From Xanthomonas hortorum pv. cynarae (GTDB taxonomy: Bacteria > Pseudomonadota > Gammaproteobacteria > Xanthomonadales > Xanthomonadaceae): a stretch of 58,352 nt of DNA. The stretch's first letter is position 1. Each line of letters begins with the position of its first letter. Under the pieces are notes generated by a model, which did no database searches, was not told the DNA's origin, and saw only the letters and a program-made list of their open reading frames with translations. Below, one piece after another: positions 8,843 through 18,319 of this stretch. The position numbers and the translations under genes were made by a program. The DNA lies in assembly GCF_002939985.1 (NCBI RefSeq), contig NZ_MDFM01000032.1, positions 1 to 58,352 on the forward strand, written 5' to 3'.

Positions 8843-10402
8843 TCAGCGCTGCTCAGCTACCGCCTTGACCCGGCGCGTAAACTCGACCAATTCCGGCAGC
8901 CCCGGATCCAGCTGACGCGCCTCATCCTGCGCGCGCCTTGCAAACGCCGCATCCTCCTGCCCCAACCGCTCGCTGCCCACCGCAATCCAGCGCTGAGCCA
9001 GACGTCGGCGCGCGCCGATCAGCGCCTCGCCATTCGGCGTCAATGCCTGCCACGCATCCAAGCAACCGCGCGCGGCACGCAGACGGTTGTTGCGCAACTC
9101 GTCCTCGAAACAGCGCTGGCTCGCCGGCGCCACGCGTGCGGCGGCCTGCAATACGCGCGGATCGCGCGGTGCCAGCGCCTGCGCTGCTCGCACCGCGTCG
9201 TAGGCACTGGCGCCGGGCGGGGTCATCCATTGCTGCTGCGCTTCGGCATCTGTCACCCGTTGCAACAGCGCGCGCAGACGGCGCTCGCGTGCACCACGCG
9301 ACAAACCGGTTTCAGGGCTGCGTTGTGCATCGCGTGCGCGCGCAATCGCCTGTTCTGCCTGCGCGATCGATGCAGCGCCCGGCACCAGGGCGCGCGCCTC
9401 CTGCAGCGATTGCAGTGCAGCGTCGAAGTGGAAATCCGCCGCCTGCCGGCTGGCCTGCGCGGCGTATTCGCTCGCGACCTGATCGAGCCCGCGACGCGCT
9501 GCGGCATCGTCTGGCTCGGCCGCCAGCACGGCGTTGAAATCGCGTGCGGCCGGCGCCAGGCGACCACGCCGCAACAAGCCTTCCGCGCGTTGACGGCGCT
9601 GCTCCAGCACGCGGTGGTAGTGGCCTTCGGTCAGCGGTACATCGGCATGCCCGGCGTCGTAGCGCTTGGCAGCGGCCAGCAACATCCCAGCATCGCCGAG
9701 CGCGTCGCGCGCCAGTGCATGGCGGGCCTGCGCCAGCAGATCGGTCAGGGCATCTTCGCGCCCTTCCAGGGCATCGGTGCGGTCCGGCGCCAGGGTCAGG
9801 ATGCGTTGGTACAACGGCAATGCACTGTCCGGCGTGCCATCCAGGCGTCCTTGTTGCTGCGCGGCCACGGCCTGCGCGAACAAGGCATCCAACCCGGCGC
9901 GACGTGCCTGCAGCGCGCGCAAGCGCAGCGTGACTGGCGCGATCTGCGCTTGCGGCACTTCCAGCGCAGTCGCCAGCGCCAGTCTGCGTTGCGCTCCGGC
10001 GGCGTCACCGGCCGCGATTGCCGCACGCGCCTGCACCACTGCGGCGGCACCGGTGCGCGCCAGTCCGGCACGGGCTTCGCTGCGGTCGCTATCCAAGGCG
10101 AGCGCGGCAGCGAACAGTTCGCGCGCGCCGCTGCCATCGGCGGCACTGAGTTGGCCGCGCGACAAGGCCGCATCGCCCCGTTGCAGCAGCTGCTGGATAC
10201 GCGTATCCGGCCACAGCCAATCGGCCAGCGGCTTGCGCAATACGATCGTGGTCAACAGCAGGCATGCGCAAAGCACCAATGCCACGCGCCATAGCGCACG
10301 GCTGCGCAACGGCGCCCAGAGGCGGGGCGATCTGGCCCAGCGCGGAAGCGGGAGCATGCGGTGGCGTCCATCCTTGGCGCGACCTGACGGGGACGCGTTC
10401 AC
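8843..10402 (-). CDS. Membrane-anchored alpha-helical repeat (TPR-like) protein
   Basis: A 519-residue protein of unknown function. A short basic N-terminus is followed by one hydrophobic segment (about residues 38-56, ALWRVALVLCACLLLTTIVL), and the rest is an alanine/arginine-rich array of helical pairs resembling degenerate TPR units (for example SALPLYQRILTLAPDRTDALEG and DFNAVLAAEPDDAAARRGLDQ). It is probably an inner-membrane protein with a large periplasmic domain that mediates protein contacts. The first codon is GTG at 10402; an alternative ATG lies at 10357. No operon partner: relA ends 145 bp away, separated by a heptad repeat. Confidence 0.75.
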   Translation of the reverse strand: MNASPSGRAKDGRHRMLPLPRWARSPRLWAPLRSRALWRVALVLCACLLLTTIVLRKPLADWLWPDTRIQQLLQRGDAALSRGQLSAADGSGARELFAAALALDSDRSEARAGLARTGAAAVVQARAAIAAGDAAGAQRRLALATALEVPQAQIAPVTLRLRALQARRAGLDALFAQAVAAQQQGRLDGTPDSALPLYQRILTLAPDRTDALEGREDALTDLLAQARHALARDALGDAGMLLAAAKRYDAGHADVPLTEGHYHRVLEQRRQRAEGLLRRGRLAPAARDFNAVLAAEPDDAAARRGLDQVASEYAAQASRQAADFHFDAALQSLQEARALVPGAASIAQAEQAIARARDAQRSPETGLSRGARERRLRALLQRVTDAEAQQQWMTPPGASAYDAVRAAQALAPRDPRVLQAAARVAPASQRCFEDELRNNRLRAARGCLDAWQALTPNGEALIGARRRLAQRWIAVGSERLGQEDAAFARRAQDEARQLDPGLPELVEFTRRVKAVAEQR

Positions 10403-10443
10403 ACCGCTATGGTAGCCGGCCGTTGCGAAGACGATGTGCGCTT

Positions 10444-10471
10444 CGGGATTCGGGATTCGGGATTCGGGATT
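10444..10471 (+). repeat. Four tandem CGGGATT heptads
   Basis: Four exact head-to-tail copies of CGGGATT between the helical-repeat protein and relA. The same heptad family occurs at 52493-52639, 55369-55461, 55999-56113 and 58267-58352. Here there is only one arm, without an inverted partner. Confidence 0.85.
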
Positions 10472-10547
10472 CGTCAGGCAAGCACACCTTTCTTGCTGTG
10501 TGTGCCGCCTGTTTCAAATCGATGGGCGCTGGCGAGGTGTGCGTCGC

Positions 10548-12719
10548 TCAGCCGAGTCGCCGCACCTCGCTCACCCCGGGTAAGGCATCCAGCTTGCCAA
10601 GCAAGCCGGACAGCTGGTCGTAATCGCTGACCTTCAAACGCAAACGCAGTTGCGCGCGGCCGGTGTCACGCACGTTGTCGCTGTTGATCTCCAGCACATG
10701 CGCATCCTCCTGCGCGATCAGGTTGGTGATGTCCTTCAGCAGCCAGCGCCGATCGACTGCGCGCACCTGCACATCCACTTCGTAGCCGCTGCCGGCCTGG
10801 CCCCATTCCACCGGCAACAAGCGCTGCGGATGCGCAGCAGCCAGACGCGACAGCGCCGCGCAATCGGTGCGATGCACGGTGATACCGCGGCCACGGGTCA
10901 GATAGCCGGCGATCGGCTCGCCCGCCACCGGCTGGCAGCAGCGCGCCAGCTGCACCAGCAGATTGCCCACGCCCTGCACGGTGAACTTGGATTTGCCCAG
11001 ACCCTCGCGCCGCGCGGTGGGCCGTGGCGGCGCCGGTACCGCAGGCTGCGAGGCAGCGCGCTCGGCTTCCAGCAGCGCACGGCTGACCTGATTGGGCCCG
11101 GTATCGCCCAGCGCCACCTGGATATACAGATCGTCGATGTTTTCGGCGTGGAATTTACGCGTCGCCACACTCAGATCGGAGTGCTGCAGGCCCAGGCGCT
11201 TGAGCTCGCGATCCAGCAACTCCTTGCCCGCGTGCACGTTGCGCGCACGGTCGAGCTTGTGGAACCACGCGCGCACCTTGTCGCGCGAGCGCCCGCTGGC
11301 CAGGAATCCGTTGGACGCCAGCAACCAGTCGCGGCGCGGGTCGGCTTCCTTGGCGGTCATGATCTCCACCCGGTCGCCGCTGCGCAGCCGGTAGGTCAGC
11401 GGCACGATGCGATCGTTGACGCGCGCGCCGCGGCAGCGATGCCCGACCATGGTGTGCACGTGATACGCAAAATCCAGCGGCGTGGCGCCTTGCGGCAGAT
11501 CGATCACCTCGCCCTTCGGCGTCAGCGCATACACGCGGTCTTCGATCAGCTCGGCATCCAGCGCGCCGGCCAGTTCGCCGTGGTCGCCCTCCTGCACCTG
11601 CTCCAGCAGCTGCCGCATCCACAGGATCTTGCGGTCGAACGCCTTCTCGGCGCCCTTGCCGCCCTCTTTGTACTTCCAGTGCGCCGCAACCCCGAGTTCG
11701 GCCTGCGCGTGCATCTCGTGGGTACGGATCTGGATTTCGATCGTGCGCCCTTCCGGGCCCAGCACTGCCGTGTGCAGCGAGCGATAGTCGTTGGCCTTGG
11801 GCCGGGCGATGTAGTCGTCGAACTCGCTCGGCACCGGCGCCCATAGCGAATGCACCGCACCCAGGGCGGCGTAACAGGCGGCCACGTCGTCGACCATCAC
11901 CCGCACCGCGCGGATGTCGTATAGCTGGTCGAACGACAGGCGCTTTTTCTGCATCTTCCGCCAGATGCTGTAGATGTGTTTGGGCCGCCCGCTCACTTCC
12001 GCACGCAGGCCCTGCTGGGTCAACGACGTCGACAAGGTGCGCTTGACCGTTTCGAGATAGCGCTCGCGCGCCACGCGGGTTTCGTCCACCTCGCGGGCGA
12101 TGCGGCGGTAGGTGTCCGGCTCCAGATGCCGGAACGCCAGGTCTTCCAGCTCCCACTTCACCTGCCAGATGCCCAGCCGGTTGGCCAGCGGTGCGTGGAT
12201 GTCGCGGGTGAGCTGGGCAAGCGCGCGGCGTTGTTCCTCGCTCAGGCGGTCGGCCACGCGCATGCGCGCCAGCTGCCGCGCCAGCAGGATCGGCACCACC
12301 CGCAGGTCGTGGATGATGGACAGCAGCAGCCGCCGCAAGCCTTCGCTGTTGCGCCCGGCCTCGCGCCCGGCATGCAGCGCCCAGACCTGATCGGCCGCAT
12401 CCAGCCCATCGAGCAAACCTTCAACCACCACACGCCGTTCGGCCGGTTGCCATGGCAGGCTCGCGACCACGCCGCGCAAGGCGGGCAGATCGAACAGCAA
12501 TGCGGCAATCAAGGTGGCCTCATCGGCCGCCAGCAGCGCCAGCGCATCCAGCGTGTCGGCAAGCAGCGCCCACGGCACGGCATCGGCTTGCGCTGGCGGC
12601 ACGTTCTGCCAGGCCTGCGCCAATGCGTCGCGCAAGGCGGGCGCGATCGACGCAATGGCAGGACGCTGCAGCACGGCATGCAGGCGGTCGAATGAGGAAC
12701 TGGTCACAGCGGTAGACAC
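10548..12719 (-). CDS. relA: (p)ppGpp synthetase RelA
   Basis: About 723 residues. RelA binds stalled ribosomes and makes (p)ppGpp from ATP and GTP/GDP. Order: degenerate HD domain, synthetase, TGS, helical/zinc-finger region, ACT. The HD signature is lost (LLFD instead of LLHD, and no DRLHN motif), so hydrolase activity is not expected. The synthetase has GRPKHIYSIWRKMQKK and EFDDYIARPK, the ExDD signature of RelA as opposed to RxKD of SpoT. The TGS domain starts at DRVYALTPKGEVIDLP. The start is uncertain: the frame is open to 12860, but homology begins near TSSSFDRL, so GTG 12719 or GTG 12707 is likely; no clear ribosome binding site decides. Confidence 0.9.
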   Translation of the reverse strand: MSTAVTSSSFDRLHAVLQRPAIASIAPALRDALAQAWQNVPPAQADAVPWALLADTLDALALLAADEATLIAALLFDLPALRGVVASLPWQPAERRVVVEGLLDGLDAADQVWALHAGREAGRNSEGLRRLLLSIIHDLRVVPILLARQLARMRVADRLSEEQRRALAQLTRDIHAPLANRLGIWQVKWELEDLAFRHLEPDTYRRIAREVDETRVARERYLETVKRTLSTSLTQQGLRAEVSGRPKHIYSIWRKMQKKRLSFDQLYDIRAVRVMVDDVAACYAALGAVHSLWAPVPSEFDDYIARPKANDYRSLHTAVLGPEGRTIEIQIRTHEMHAQAELGVAAHWKYKEGGKGAEKAFDRKILWMRQLLEQVQEGDHGELAGALDAELIEDRVYALTPKGEVIDLPQGATPLDFAYHVHTMVGHRCRGARVNDRIVPLTYRLRSGDRVEIMTAKEADPRRDWLLASNGFLASGRSRDKVRAWFHKLDRARNVHAGKELLDRELKRLGLQHSDLSVATRKFHAENIDDLYIQVALGDTGPNQVSRALLEAERAASQPAVPAPPRPTARREGLGKSKFTVQGVGNLLVQLARCCQPVAGEPIAGYLTRGRGITVHRTDCAALSRLAAAHPQRLLPVEWGQAGSGYEVDVQVRAVDRRWLLKDITNLIAQEDAHVLEINSDNVRDTGRAQLRLRLKVSDYDQLSGLLGKLDALPGVSEVRRLG

Positions 12720-12918
12720 GGGCGTGGGCAACAACAATGGTCTGACAGCTACGGTAACGTGCGCGTCACCTTCTCCACAACGCGCAATCGCAGCGCAGCC
12801 ACGGAAATCCGACACCGTTGCGCTTATGACCGGTTCACCCGCCAACGCCTTGATTCGCAACCGCTCTGCGATGGAGACGCATCAACGCAGCGCGCCAGTT
12901 GCGACGTAATGGCGGCTT

Positions 12919-12947
12919 TTTACAAGCTATTTACAATTAAAATATAC
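12919..12947 (+). promoter_or_regulatory. Candidate promoter for pqqA
   Basis: An AT-rich island in a GC-rich context about 75-105 bp before pqqA. TTTACA (12919-12924) is followed 16 bp later by AATATA (12941-12946), a fair sigma-70-like pair; a second TTTACA starts at 12930. This is a motif match only. Confidence 0.4.
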
Positions 12948-13023
12948 CGACTGCCTATGCTCGGCCCACGTCATCGCTGCATTACGCCGCGACGGCGTTT
13001 TTCCATCCACTGCGAGATAGCCG

Positions 13024-13104
13024 ATGAAGACCTGGAAGAAGCCTGTCGTTCGTGAAGTCAATTGTGGCGCCGAGATCAACTGCTACGTCTCCGGCGAATT
13101 CTGA
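13024..13104 (+). CDS. pqqA: PQQ precursor peptide PqqA
   Basis: A 26-residue ribosomal precursor of the redox cofactor pyrroloquinoline quinone. It begins MKTWKKPVVREVNCGAEIN and contains the invariant Glu and Tyr in the ExxxY spacing (E17, Y21), the two side chains that PqqE cross-links and that become PQQ. It is only 81 nt, so automated gene callers may miss it. It precedes pqqB by 67 bp, a usual arrangement. Two cysteines (14 and 20) near the ExxxY site are not part of the common core and could be noted when comparing species. Confidence 0.95.
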   Translation: MKTWKKPVVREVNCGAEINCYVSGEF

Positions 13105-13136
13105 GCTCACCTGCCGCCCTTCCTCTTGATGCATGA

Positions 13137-13151
13137 CCGGCTTGCTGCCGG
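13137..13151 (+). promoter_or_regulatory. Hairpin between pqqA and pqqB
   Basis: CCGGC, loop TTGCT, GCCGG, without a T-run. In other bacteria the pqqA-pqqB gap contains a hairpin that keeps pqqA expression higher than the enzyme genes; this weak stem could do the same. That role is inferred. Confidence 0.35.
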
Positions 13152-13171
13152 CAGATAGGTAACAGTTCTCC

Positions 13172-14071
13172 ATGCGCATCATCGTTCTGGGATCGGCGGC
13201 CGGCGGTGGGCACCCGCAGTGGAATTGCCACACCCCCGCGAGTCAACGGGCGTGGCAACAAACAGACGGTGCCCAACGTCGTACCCAGGCCAGTATCGCC
13301 GTCAGCGCCGACGGCCAACGCTGGGTACTGATTAATGCCTCACCCGATTTCCGTCAACAAATTCTCGCAACGCCTGCGCTTTGGCCGCAGCACGGCCTGC
13401 GCCATTCGCCGATTGAAGCAGTGCTGCTGACCAGCGGCGAGATCGACCATATCGCCGGGTTGCTGTCGATGCGAGAGAGCCAGGTGTTCTCACTGCATGC
13501 AAGCAGTCGCGTGCTTGATCTGCTTTCGCAAAACCCCATCTTCGATGCGGTCAATCCGCAGTATGTGCAGCGCCAGCCATTCGCGCTCGATACGCCGTTG
13601 TCGCTGCTGGGTTTGCAGCTCACGCCATTCTCGGTGCCCGGCAAGGTACCGCTGTTTATGGAATCGCGCAGCGGCGGCGATCTGGCCGGTTCCAACGAAG
13701 AAACCCTCGGGCTCACCATCGACGATGGCCAGCACCGCGTGCATTACATTCCCGGCTGCGCGGCAATGACCGATGCGTTGCGTGCGCGTCTGCAAGGCGC
13801 CGAACTGGTGTTCTTCGACGGCACGCTGTGGCGCGACGACGAGATGGTGCAACTGGGCATCAGCCAGAAAACCGGTCAGCGCATGGGTCACATGAGCATC
13901 GACGGCCCCGACGGCACCATCGCCGCCTTCGCCCCGCTGGATGTGGCACGCAAGATCTTCATCCATCTCAACACCACCAATCCCGTGCTCGACACCCACT
14001 CGCCGGAGTACGCCAGCGCGCGTGCCAGCGGCTGGGAGGTCGCGCACGACGGCCTGGAGATCACCCTGTGA
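13172..14071 (+). CDS. pqqB: PQQ biosynthesis protein PqqB
   Basis: A 299-residue metallo-beta-lactamase-fold protein, the usual PqqB length. It is thought to act as an iron-dependent hydroxylase on the excised Glu-Tyr intermediate. The start MRIIVLGSAAGGGHPQWNC and the TSGEIDHIAGLLSMRE segment (about residues 88-103) are PqqB signatures. The ribosome binding site is weak (AGG 12 nt before ATG). It overlaps pqqC by 4 nt (GTGA), so the two are translationally coupled. Confidence 0.96.
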   Translation: MRIIVLGSAAGGGHPQWNCHTPASQRAWQQTDGAQRRTQASIAVSADGQRWVLINASPDFRQQILATPALWPQHGLRHSPIEAVLLTSGEIDHIAGLLSMRESQVFSLHASSRVLDLLSQNPIFDAVNPQYVQRQPFALDTPLSLLGLQLTPFSVPGKVPLFMESRSGGDLAGSNEETLGLTIDDGQHRVHYIPGCAAMTDALRARLQGAELVFFDGTLWRDDEMVQLGISQKTGQRMGHMSIDGPDGTIAAFAPLDVARKIFIHLNTTNPVLDTHSPEYASARASGWEVAHDGLEITL

Positions 14072-14820
14072 CCGCCCTGCTCACCCCCGACCAACTGGAA
14101 GCGGACCTGCGCGCCATCGGCGCCCGTCTGTACCACGACCAGCATCCATTCCACGCGCTCTTGCACGAGGGCAAGCTCGATCGCGGCCAGGTCCAGGCCT
14201 GGGCGCTGAATCGCTTCGAGTACCAGCGCTGCATTCCCTTGAAAGACGCCGCGATTCTGGCGCGTATGGAAGACCCGGCGCTGCGGCGGATCTGGCGTCA
14301 ACGCATTCTCGACCACGATGGCAACAGCGCCAGCGATGGCGGCATCGCGCGTTGGCTGCACCTGACCGATGCGCTTGGCCTGGATCGCACGCTTGTTGAA
14401 TCCGGCCGTGCGCTACTGCCCGGCACCCGTTTCGCCGTGCAGGCCTACCTGCAGTTCGTGCGCGAAAAAAGCCTGCTCGAAGCGATCGCCTCTTCGCTCA
14501 CCGAGCTATTCGCCCCCAACATCATCGGCCGACGCGTGGCCGGCATGCTCAAGCACTACGACTTCGTCTCGCCCGAGGCGCTGGCCTACTTCGAGCATCG
14601 CCTGACCGAAGCGCCGCGCGATTCGGATTTCGCACTCGACTACGTCAAGCAGCACGCCACTACCGTCGAGAAGCAGGAGCTGGTGAAGGCCGCGCTACAC
14701 TTCAAGTGCTCGGTGTTGTGGGCGCAACTGGATGCCTTGCACGTGGCCTACGTCACCCCGGGCATCGTGTGGCCGGATGCGTTCGTGCCCGAGCGCGATG
14801 CCAGCCGGGCCGCTGCGTGA
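14068..14820 (+). CDS. pqqC: Pyrroloquinoline-quinone synthase PqqC
   Basis: A 250-residue cofactor-less oxidase that performs the last ring closure and eight-electron oxidation to PQQ. Motifs include YHDQHPFHALLHEGKL near the N-terminus, RFEYQRCIPLKDAAILARM and the C-terminal HFKCSVLWAQLDALHVAY. GTG at 14068 overlaps the pqqB stop; the longer upstream frame is an antisense-free read-through of pqqB in another frame and is not used. Confidence 0.96.
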   Translation: MTALLTPDQLEADLRAIGARLYHDQHPFHALLHEGKLDRGQVQAWALNRFEYQRCIPLKDAAILARMEDPALRRIWRQRILDHDGNSASDGGIARWLHLTDALGLDRTLVESGRALLPGTRFAVQAYLQFVREKSLLEAIASSLTELFAPNIIGRRVAGMLKHYDFVSPEALAYFEHRLTEAPRDSDFALDYVKQHATTVEKQELVKAALHFKCSVLWAQLDALHVAYVTPGIVWPDAFVPERDASRAAA

Positions 14821-15095
14821 GCAGCATCACCCGCGACTGCCAACCTGCCCTGCGCGCAGGCGTGCGCCTGCAGCATGACCGCGCACGCGACCAGTGGGTG
14901 CTGCTGGCGCCCGAGCGGGTGGTCGAGCTGGACGAGATCGCGCTGGTGGTGGCGCAGCGCTACGACGGCGTGCGTTCGCTGGCGCAGATCGCGCAGGAAC
15001 TGGCGGCCGAATTCGATGCCGACGCGGCAGACATCGAGGTCGATGTAATCGAACTCACCAACACCCTGCATCAGAAACGCCTGCTGCGACTATGA
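14817..15095 (+). CDS. pqqD: PqqA-binding chaperone PqqD
   Basis: A 92-residue RiPP recognition element protein, which binds PqqA and presents it to PqqE. It has the expected winged-helix sequence ([29 protein letters not shown] followed by [18 protein letters not shown] in pieces). GTG 14817 overlaps the pqqC stop by 4 nt (GTGA) and its own stop overlaps pqqE ATG (ATGA). Confidence 0.95.
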   Translation: MSSITRDCQPALRAGVRLQHDRARDQWVLLAPERVVELDEIALVVAQRYDGVRSLAQIAQELAAEFDADAADIEVDVIELTNTLHQKRLLRL

Positions 15096-16216
15096 GCATC
15101 GCCCCGCCGCCACTGTCCGTGCTGCTGGAGCTGACTCATCGCTGCCCGTTGGCGTGCCCGTATTGCTCCAACCCGATCGCACTGGCAGCGCTGCGCGAGG
15201 AAATGGACACCGCAGGCTGGTGCTCGTTGCTGCAGCAGGCCGCCGACATGGGCGTGCTGCAGGCGCATTTTTCCGGTGGCGAACCGATGCTGCGCAAGGA
15301 CCTGCCCGAGCTGGTGGCGCATGCGCGCGCGCTCGGGTTGTACAGCAATCTGATCACCTCCGGCGTGGCCGGCGGCGAGCCGATGCTGGACCAATTGCAG
15401 GCTGCCGGACTGGAACACGTGCAGCTGAGCGTGCAGGACGTCGACCCGGCCGGTGCCGACCGCATTGCCGGCTATCGCAACAGCTTGTCAAAGAAGCGCG
15501 ACTTCGCTGCCGCTGTGCGTGCGCGAGGTCTGCCGCTGACGCTCAACGCTGTACTGCACCGTCATAACGCCGAGCGCGTGCCGGGCATGATCGCGCTGGC
15601 GCTGGAATGGCAAGCCGAGCGTATCGAAGTGGCGCACACCCAGTATTACGGTTGGGGCCTGCGCAATCGCGCCGCGTTGATGCCCAGCCGCGAGCAACTG
15701 ATGACCACGATTAAGGCAGTGGAAACCGCACGCCGCGAGCTCGGCGACCGCCTGGCGATCGACTTCGTCACGCCCGATTACTACGCGCGCCAGCCCAAAC
15801 CCTGCATGGGCGGCTGGGGCCAGCGCTTCGTCAATATTTCCCCGCGTGGCGATGTACTGCCCTGCCACGCGGCCGAAACCATCGAGGGCATGCGCTTCGA
15901 CAATCTGCGCGAGCGCTCGCTGGCCGATATCTGGAACAACGGCGAGGCGTTCGTGCGCTTCCGCGGCACGGCGTGGATGCCCGAGGTGTGCCAGGGCTGC
16001 CCCAAGCGCGAGATCGACTGGGGCGGCTGCCGCTGCCAGGCCCTGGCGCTGGCTGGCGATGCCGCCACGCTGGACCCCGTGTGCGAACGCTCGCCGCGGC
16101 ATGCCGAGGTGCGCGCCACCGCCGAACGCGAGGCCGCCGCGCCCGCACCTGAGTTTGTCTACCGCCGTCCCGAACGTGCTGCGCGCGCGACCGTAGCGAC
16201 GGTAGACGAGGAGTAA
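15092..16216 (+). CDS. pqqE: Radical SAM enzyme PqqE
   Basis: A 374-residue SPASM-type radical SAM enzyme that forms the carbon-carbon bond between Glu and Tyr of PqqA. The CxxxCxxC cluster motif is C18, C22, C25 (CPLACPYC). GGEP follows near residue 66. The SPASM domain has the CMGGWGQ, CHAAE, CQGC and GGCRCQ cysteine sets at the C-terminal end. It closes the cluster; no pqqF/pqqG peptidase is adjacent, so precursor trimming must be done by a peptidase encoded elsewhere. Confidence 0.96.
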   Translation: MSIAPPPLSVLLELTHRCPLACPYCSNPIALAALREEMDTAGWCSLLQQAADMGVLQAHFSGGEPMLRKDLPELVAHARALGLYSNLITSGVAGGEPMLDQLQAAGLEHVQLSVQDVDPAGADRIAGYRNSLSKKRDFAAAVRARGLPLTLNAVLHRHNAERVPGMIALALEWQAERIEVAHTQYYGWGLRNRAALMPSREQLMTTIKAVETARRELGDRLAIDFVTPDYYARQPKPCMGGWGQRFVNISPRGDVLPCHAAETIEGMRFDNLRERSLADIWNNGEAFVRFRGTAWMPEVCQGCPKREIDWGGCRCQALALAGDAATLDPVCERSPRHAEVRATAEREAAAPAPEFVYRRPERAARATVATVDEE

Positions 16217-16387
16217 TTCACAGCAGCAGCTTGGCCTTTCTGCGCATCTGCCTGCCACCTCTCCATGCGGCGCAAAAGGGCCTGTGGCTATTGGAGGCGA
16301 GCACCACGCAGCGAGCGCCGTAGGCCAAGCTGCACGATGCGCGCAAGCGTCTACACTAGCGGCCTCTTCGTCTTCCGGATCGCCTCC

Positions 16388-16900
16388 ATGTCGCTCGCGC
16401 GCCGCATTCCCCTGCTGGTCTGCCTGACCTTCGCGTTGACCGCTCTCCCGGCCCTGGCGCAGCGCGCCGTGCAAGGCGATCTGCAGTCGCAGATGAGTGC
16501 CGAGCAATTCAAGGCAGCCGGCCTGGACAAGCTCAATGCCAGCGAGTTGGCCGCGCTCAACGACTGGCTGCAGGGCAAGGTCGCCAAGGAAGCGGCCGTG
16601 GTGGTCGAACAAGCCAAGGAAGCCGGCCGCCAGGAAGTGATCGTCAAGAACCGCGGCTTCTTCGATTTCGGCAGCAAGGAGCCGATCGAAAGCACGATCG
16701 TTGGCGAGTTCAAGGGCTTCTCTAAGGGTCGCGTCTACACGCTGGCCAATGGTCAGGACTGGGAGCAGACCGACGCCGCCAGCTTGGCCGGCGTTCGCAA
16801 GGATGCGCCCAAGGTCAAGATCAAGCCAGGCCTGGTCGGCGTGTGGTATCTGCAGATCGAGGGCTACAACACGCCTGCCAAGGTGCGTCGGGTCAAGTAA
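16388..16900 (+). CDS. Secreted hypothetical protein
   Basis: A 170-residue protein with a clear signal peptide (MSLARRIPLLVCLTFALTALPALAQ, cleavage after ALA about residue 24). The mature part has a helical segment (residues 30-75) and a C-terminal beta-rich region (residues 90-165: GEFKGFSKGRVYTLANGQDWEQ, KIKPGLVGVWYLQIEGYN). The YTLANGQDWEQ-like motif occurs in many xanthomonad periplasmic proteins of unknown role. It stands alone after the pqq cluster. Confidence 0.8.
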   Translation: MSLARRIPLLVCLTFALTALPALAQRAVQGDLQSQMSAEQFKAAGLDKLNASELAALNDWLQGKVAKEAAVVVEQAKEAGRQEVIVKNRGFFDFGSKEPIESTIVGEFKGFSKGRVYTLANGQDWEQTDAASLAGVRKDAPKVKIKPGLVGVWYLQIEGYNTPAKVRRVK

Positions 16901-16970
16901 GCGCGGCTGACTGACGACTACGCCGCCTTGTCCAAACAGGCTTGCGGCTACAAACAGAGTCCACCGACAA

Positions 16971-17001
16971 ACAGGCGCTACCCCAGCTGGGGAGCGCCTG
17001 T
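16971..17001 (+). terminator. Strong hairpin after secreted protein
   Basis: ACAGGCGCT, a bulged A, CCCC, loop AGCT, GGGG, AGCGCCTGT: 13 paired positions with one bulge. The run after it (CCTGTTTGCG) has few Ts, so it is a probable but not classic intrinsic terminator, about 70 bp after the stop at 16900. Confidence 0.5.
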
Positions 17002-17177
17002 CCTGTTTGCGCATTGAAGTCCGCACAGACACCTCCAAAACCGCCTGTTTAGCGCTTGAGTGCGTCAACAAGATCGATCCAACCCGACTGATCCATTGAC
17101 ATCGTTGTCACCAACTCCTACACAGGCCCGTACTCGCTGACGGCATCGGACGCTCGGCGAACCCTTGAGGATTGAAT

Positions 17178-18212
17178 GTGGCTGCGACCTCGCGTTCTGC
17201 TCACACTGCTTTATTGCCCGCTTGCCCCACTGCCACCGGCTTCATCGCTGCCGATGTCGGTGGCACGCATGTGCGTGTCGGCCACGTGGCGTATGCGGGC
17301 AACGCAGCGATCGAGTTGTCGCACTACCGCACTTATCGCGGCAGCGAGCACGCCAGTCTGGAGGCGATCCTCGGCGACTTTCTGCAGCAGGTGCGCGGTG
17401 TCGATGCGGTGGTGATCGCCAGTGCCGGTGTCGCACTGGACGATGGCAGCTTCATCAGCAACAACTTGCCGTGGACGATTTCGCCCAGCCAGATACGTCA
17501 CGCGCTGGCAGTGCGCAGCGTGCATCTGGTCAACGATTTCGAAGCGGTCGCCTACGCCGCGCCACAGATGCAACAACGCGCGGTGCTGCAGCTCAGCGGG
17601 CCGACGCCACGGCATACGCGCGCCGCCGGTCCGATCCTGGTGGTCGGTCCCGGCACCGGGCTTGGTGCTGCAGTGTGGATCGATGCCAAGCCTCGTCCGA
17701 TCGTGCTCGCCACCGAGGCCGGCCAGGTTGCGTTGGCCAGCACCGACGACAGGGAGCTGCAACTGCTGCAGATTCTCCAGCGCGGCCAGCCCTATCTGCC
17801 CCTTGAGCATGTGTTGTCCGGCCCCGGCCTGCTCAATCTCTACAACGCCGTGTGCGAACTGCACGCGGTGCCGCCACGCCATCGCCTGCCGGCCGCGATC
17901 ACGCATGCAGCACTGCACGAAGACGATGCGGTGGCGCTCGACTGCCTGCACAGCTTCTGCGCATTGCTGGGCAGCGCGGTCGGCGATATGGCGCTGGCCT
18001 ACGGCGCTGCCGGCGGCATCTATCTGGCCGGCGGGATCCTGCCGACGATCGGGCAGTTTCTGGCCAACAGTACTTTTCGCGAACGTTTTTTAGCCAAGGG
18101 AAACATGCGTGCGCTGCTCGAGCGCATCCCGGTCAAGCTGGTCGAGCACGGGCAGCTGGGCGTGCTCGGCGCGGCCAACTGGTATCTGCAACAACACGTC
18201 CACGTGTCGTAA
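17178..18212 (+). CDS. glk: Glucokinase
   Basis: A 344-residue hexokinase-fold enzyme of the E. coli Glk family, phosphorylating glucose with ATP. ADVGGTHVRVG (about residues 25-35) and GPGTGLGAAVWID (about 158-170) are the phosphate and sugar/ATP motifs, with HLVNDFEAVAYA between. GTG 17178 is chosen because GAGGA ends 6 nt upstream; a TTG at 17172 is a close alternative. It is followed 107 bp later by a TonB-dependent receptor on the same strand, consistent with sugar uptake and phosphorylation as a unit. Confidence 0.92.
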   Translation: MAATSRSAHTALLPACPTATGFIAADVGGTHVRVGHVAYAGNAAIELSHYRTYRGSEHASLEAILGDFLQQVRGVDAVVIASAGVALDDGSFISNNLPWTISPSQIRHALAVRSVHLVNDFEAVAYAAPQMQQRAVLQLSGPTPRHTRAAGPILVVGPGTGLGAAVWIDAKPRPIVLATEAGQVALASTDDRELQLLQILQRGQPYLPLEHVLSGPGLLNLYNAVCELHAVPPRHRLPAAITHAALHEDDAVALDCLHSFCALLGSAVGDMALAYGAAGGIYLAGGILPTIGQFLANSTFRERFLAKGNMRALLERIPVKLVEHGQLGVLGAANWYLQQHVHVS

Positions 18213-18319
18213 GCGATCCACCACGCGTTTGTGCTCCCCGCAAAACGCGCGACATCAAGACCCGCATCCGGCGAGCTGTCGCTCGCCGTCCATCCCTGTG
18301 CGTGATGAGGAGAGACATC

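Noticed and set aside
10548..12860. 770-residue RelA from 12860
   Set aside because: The first 47 residues have no RelA similarity and cover the AT-rich divergent promoter region of the pqq cluster.
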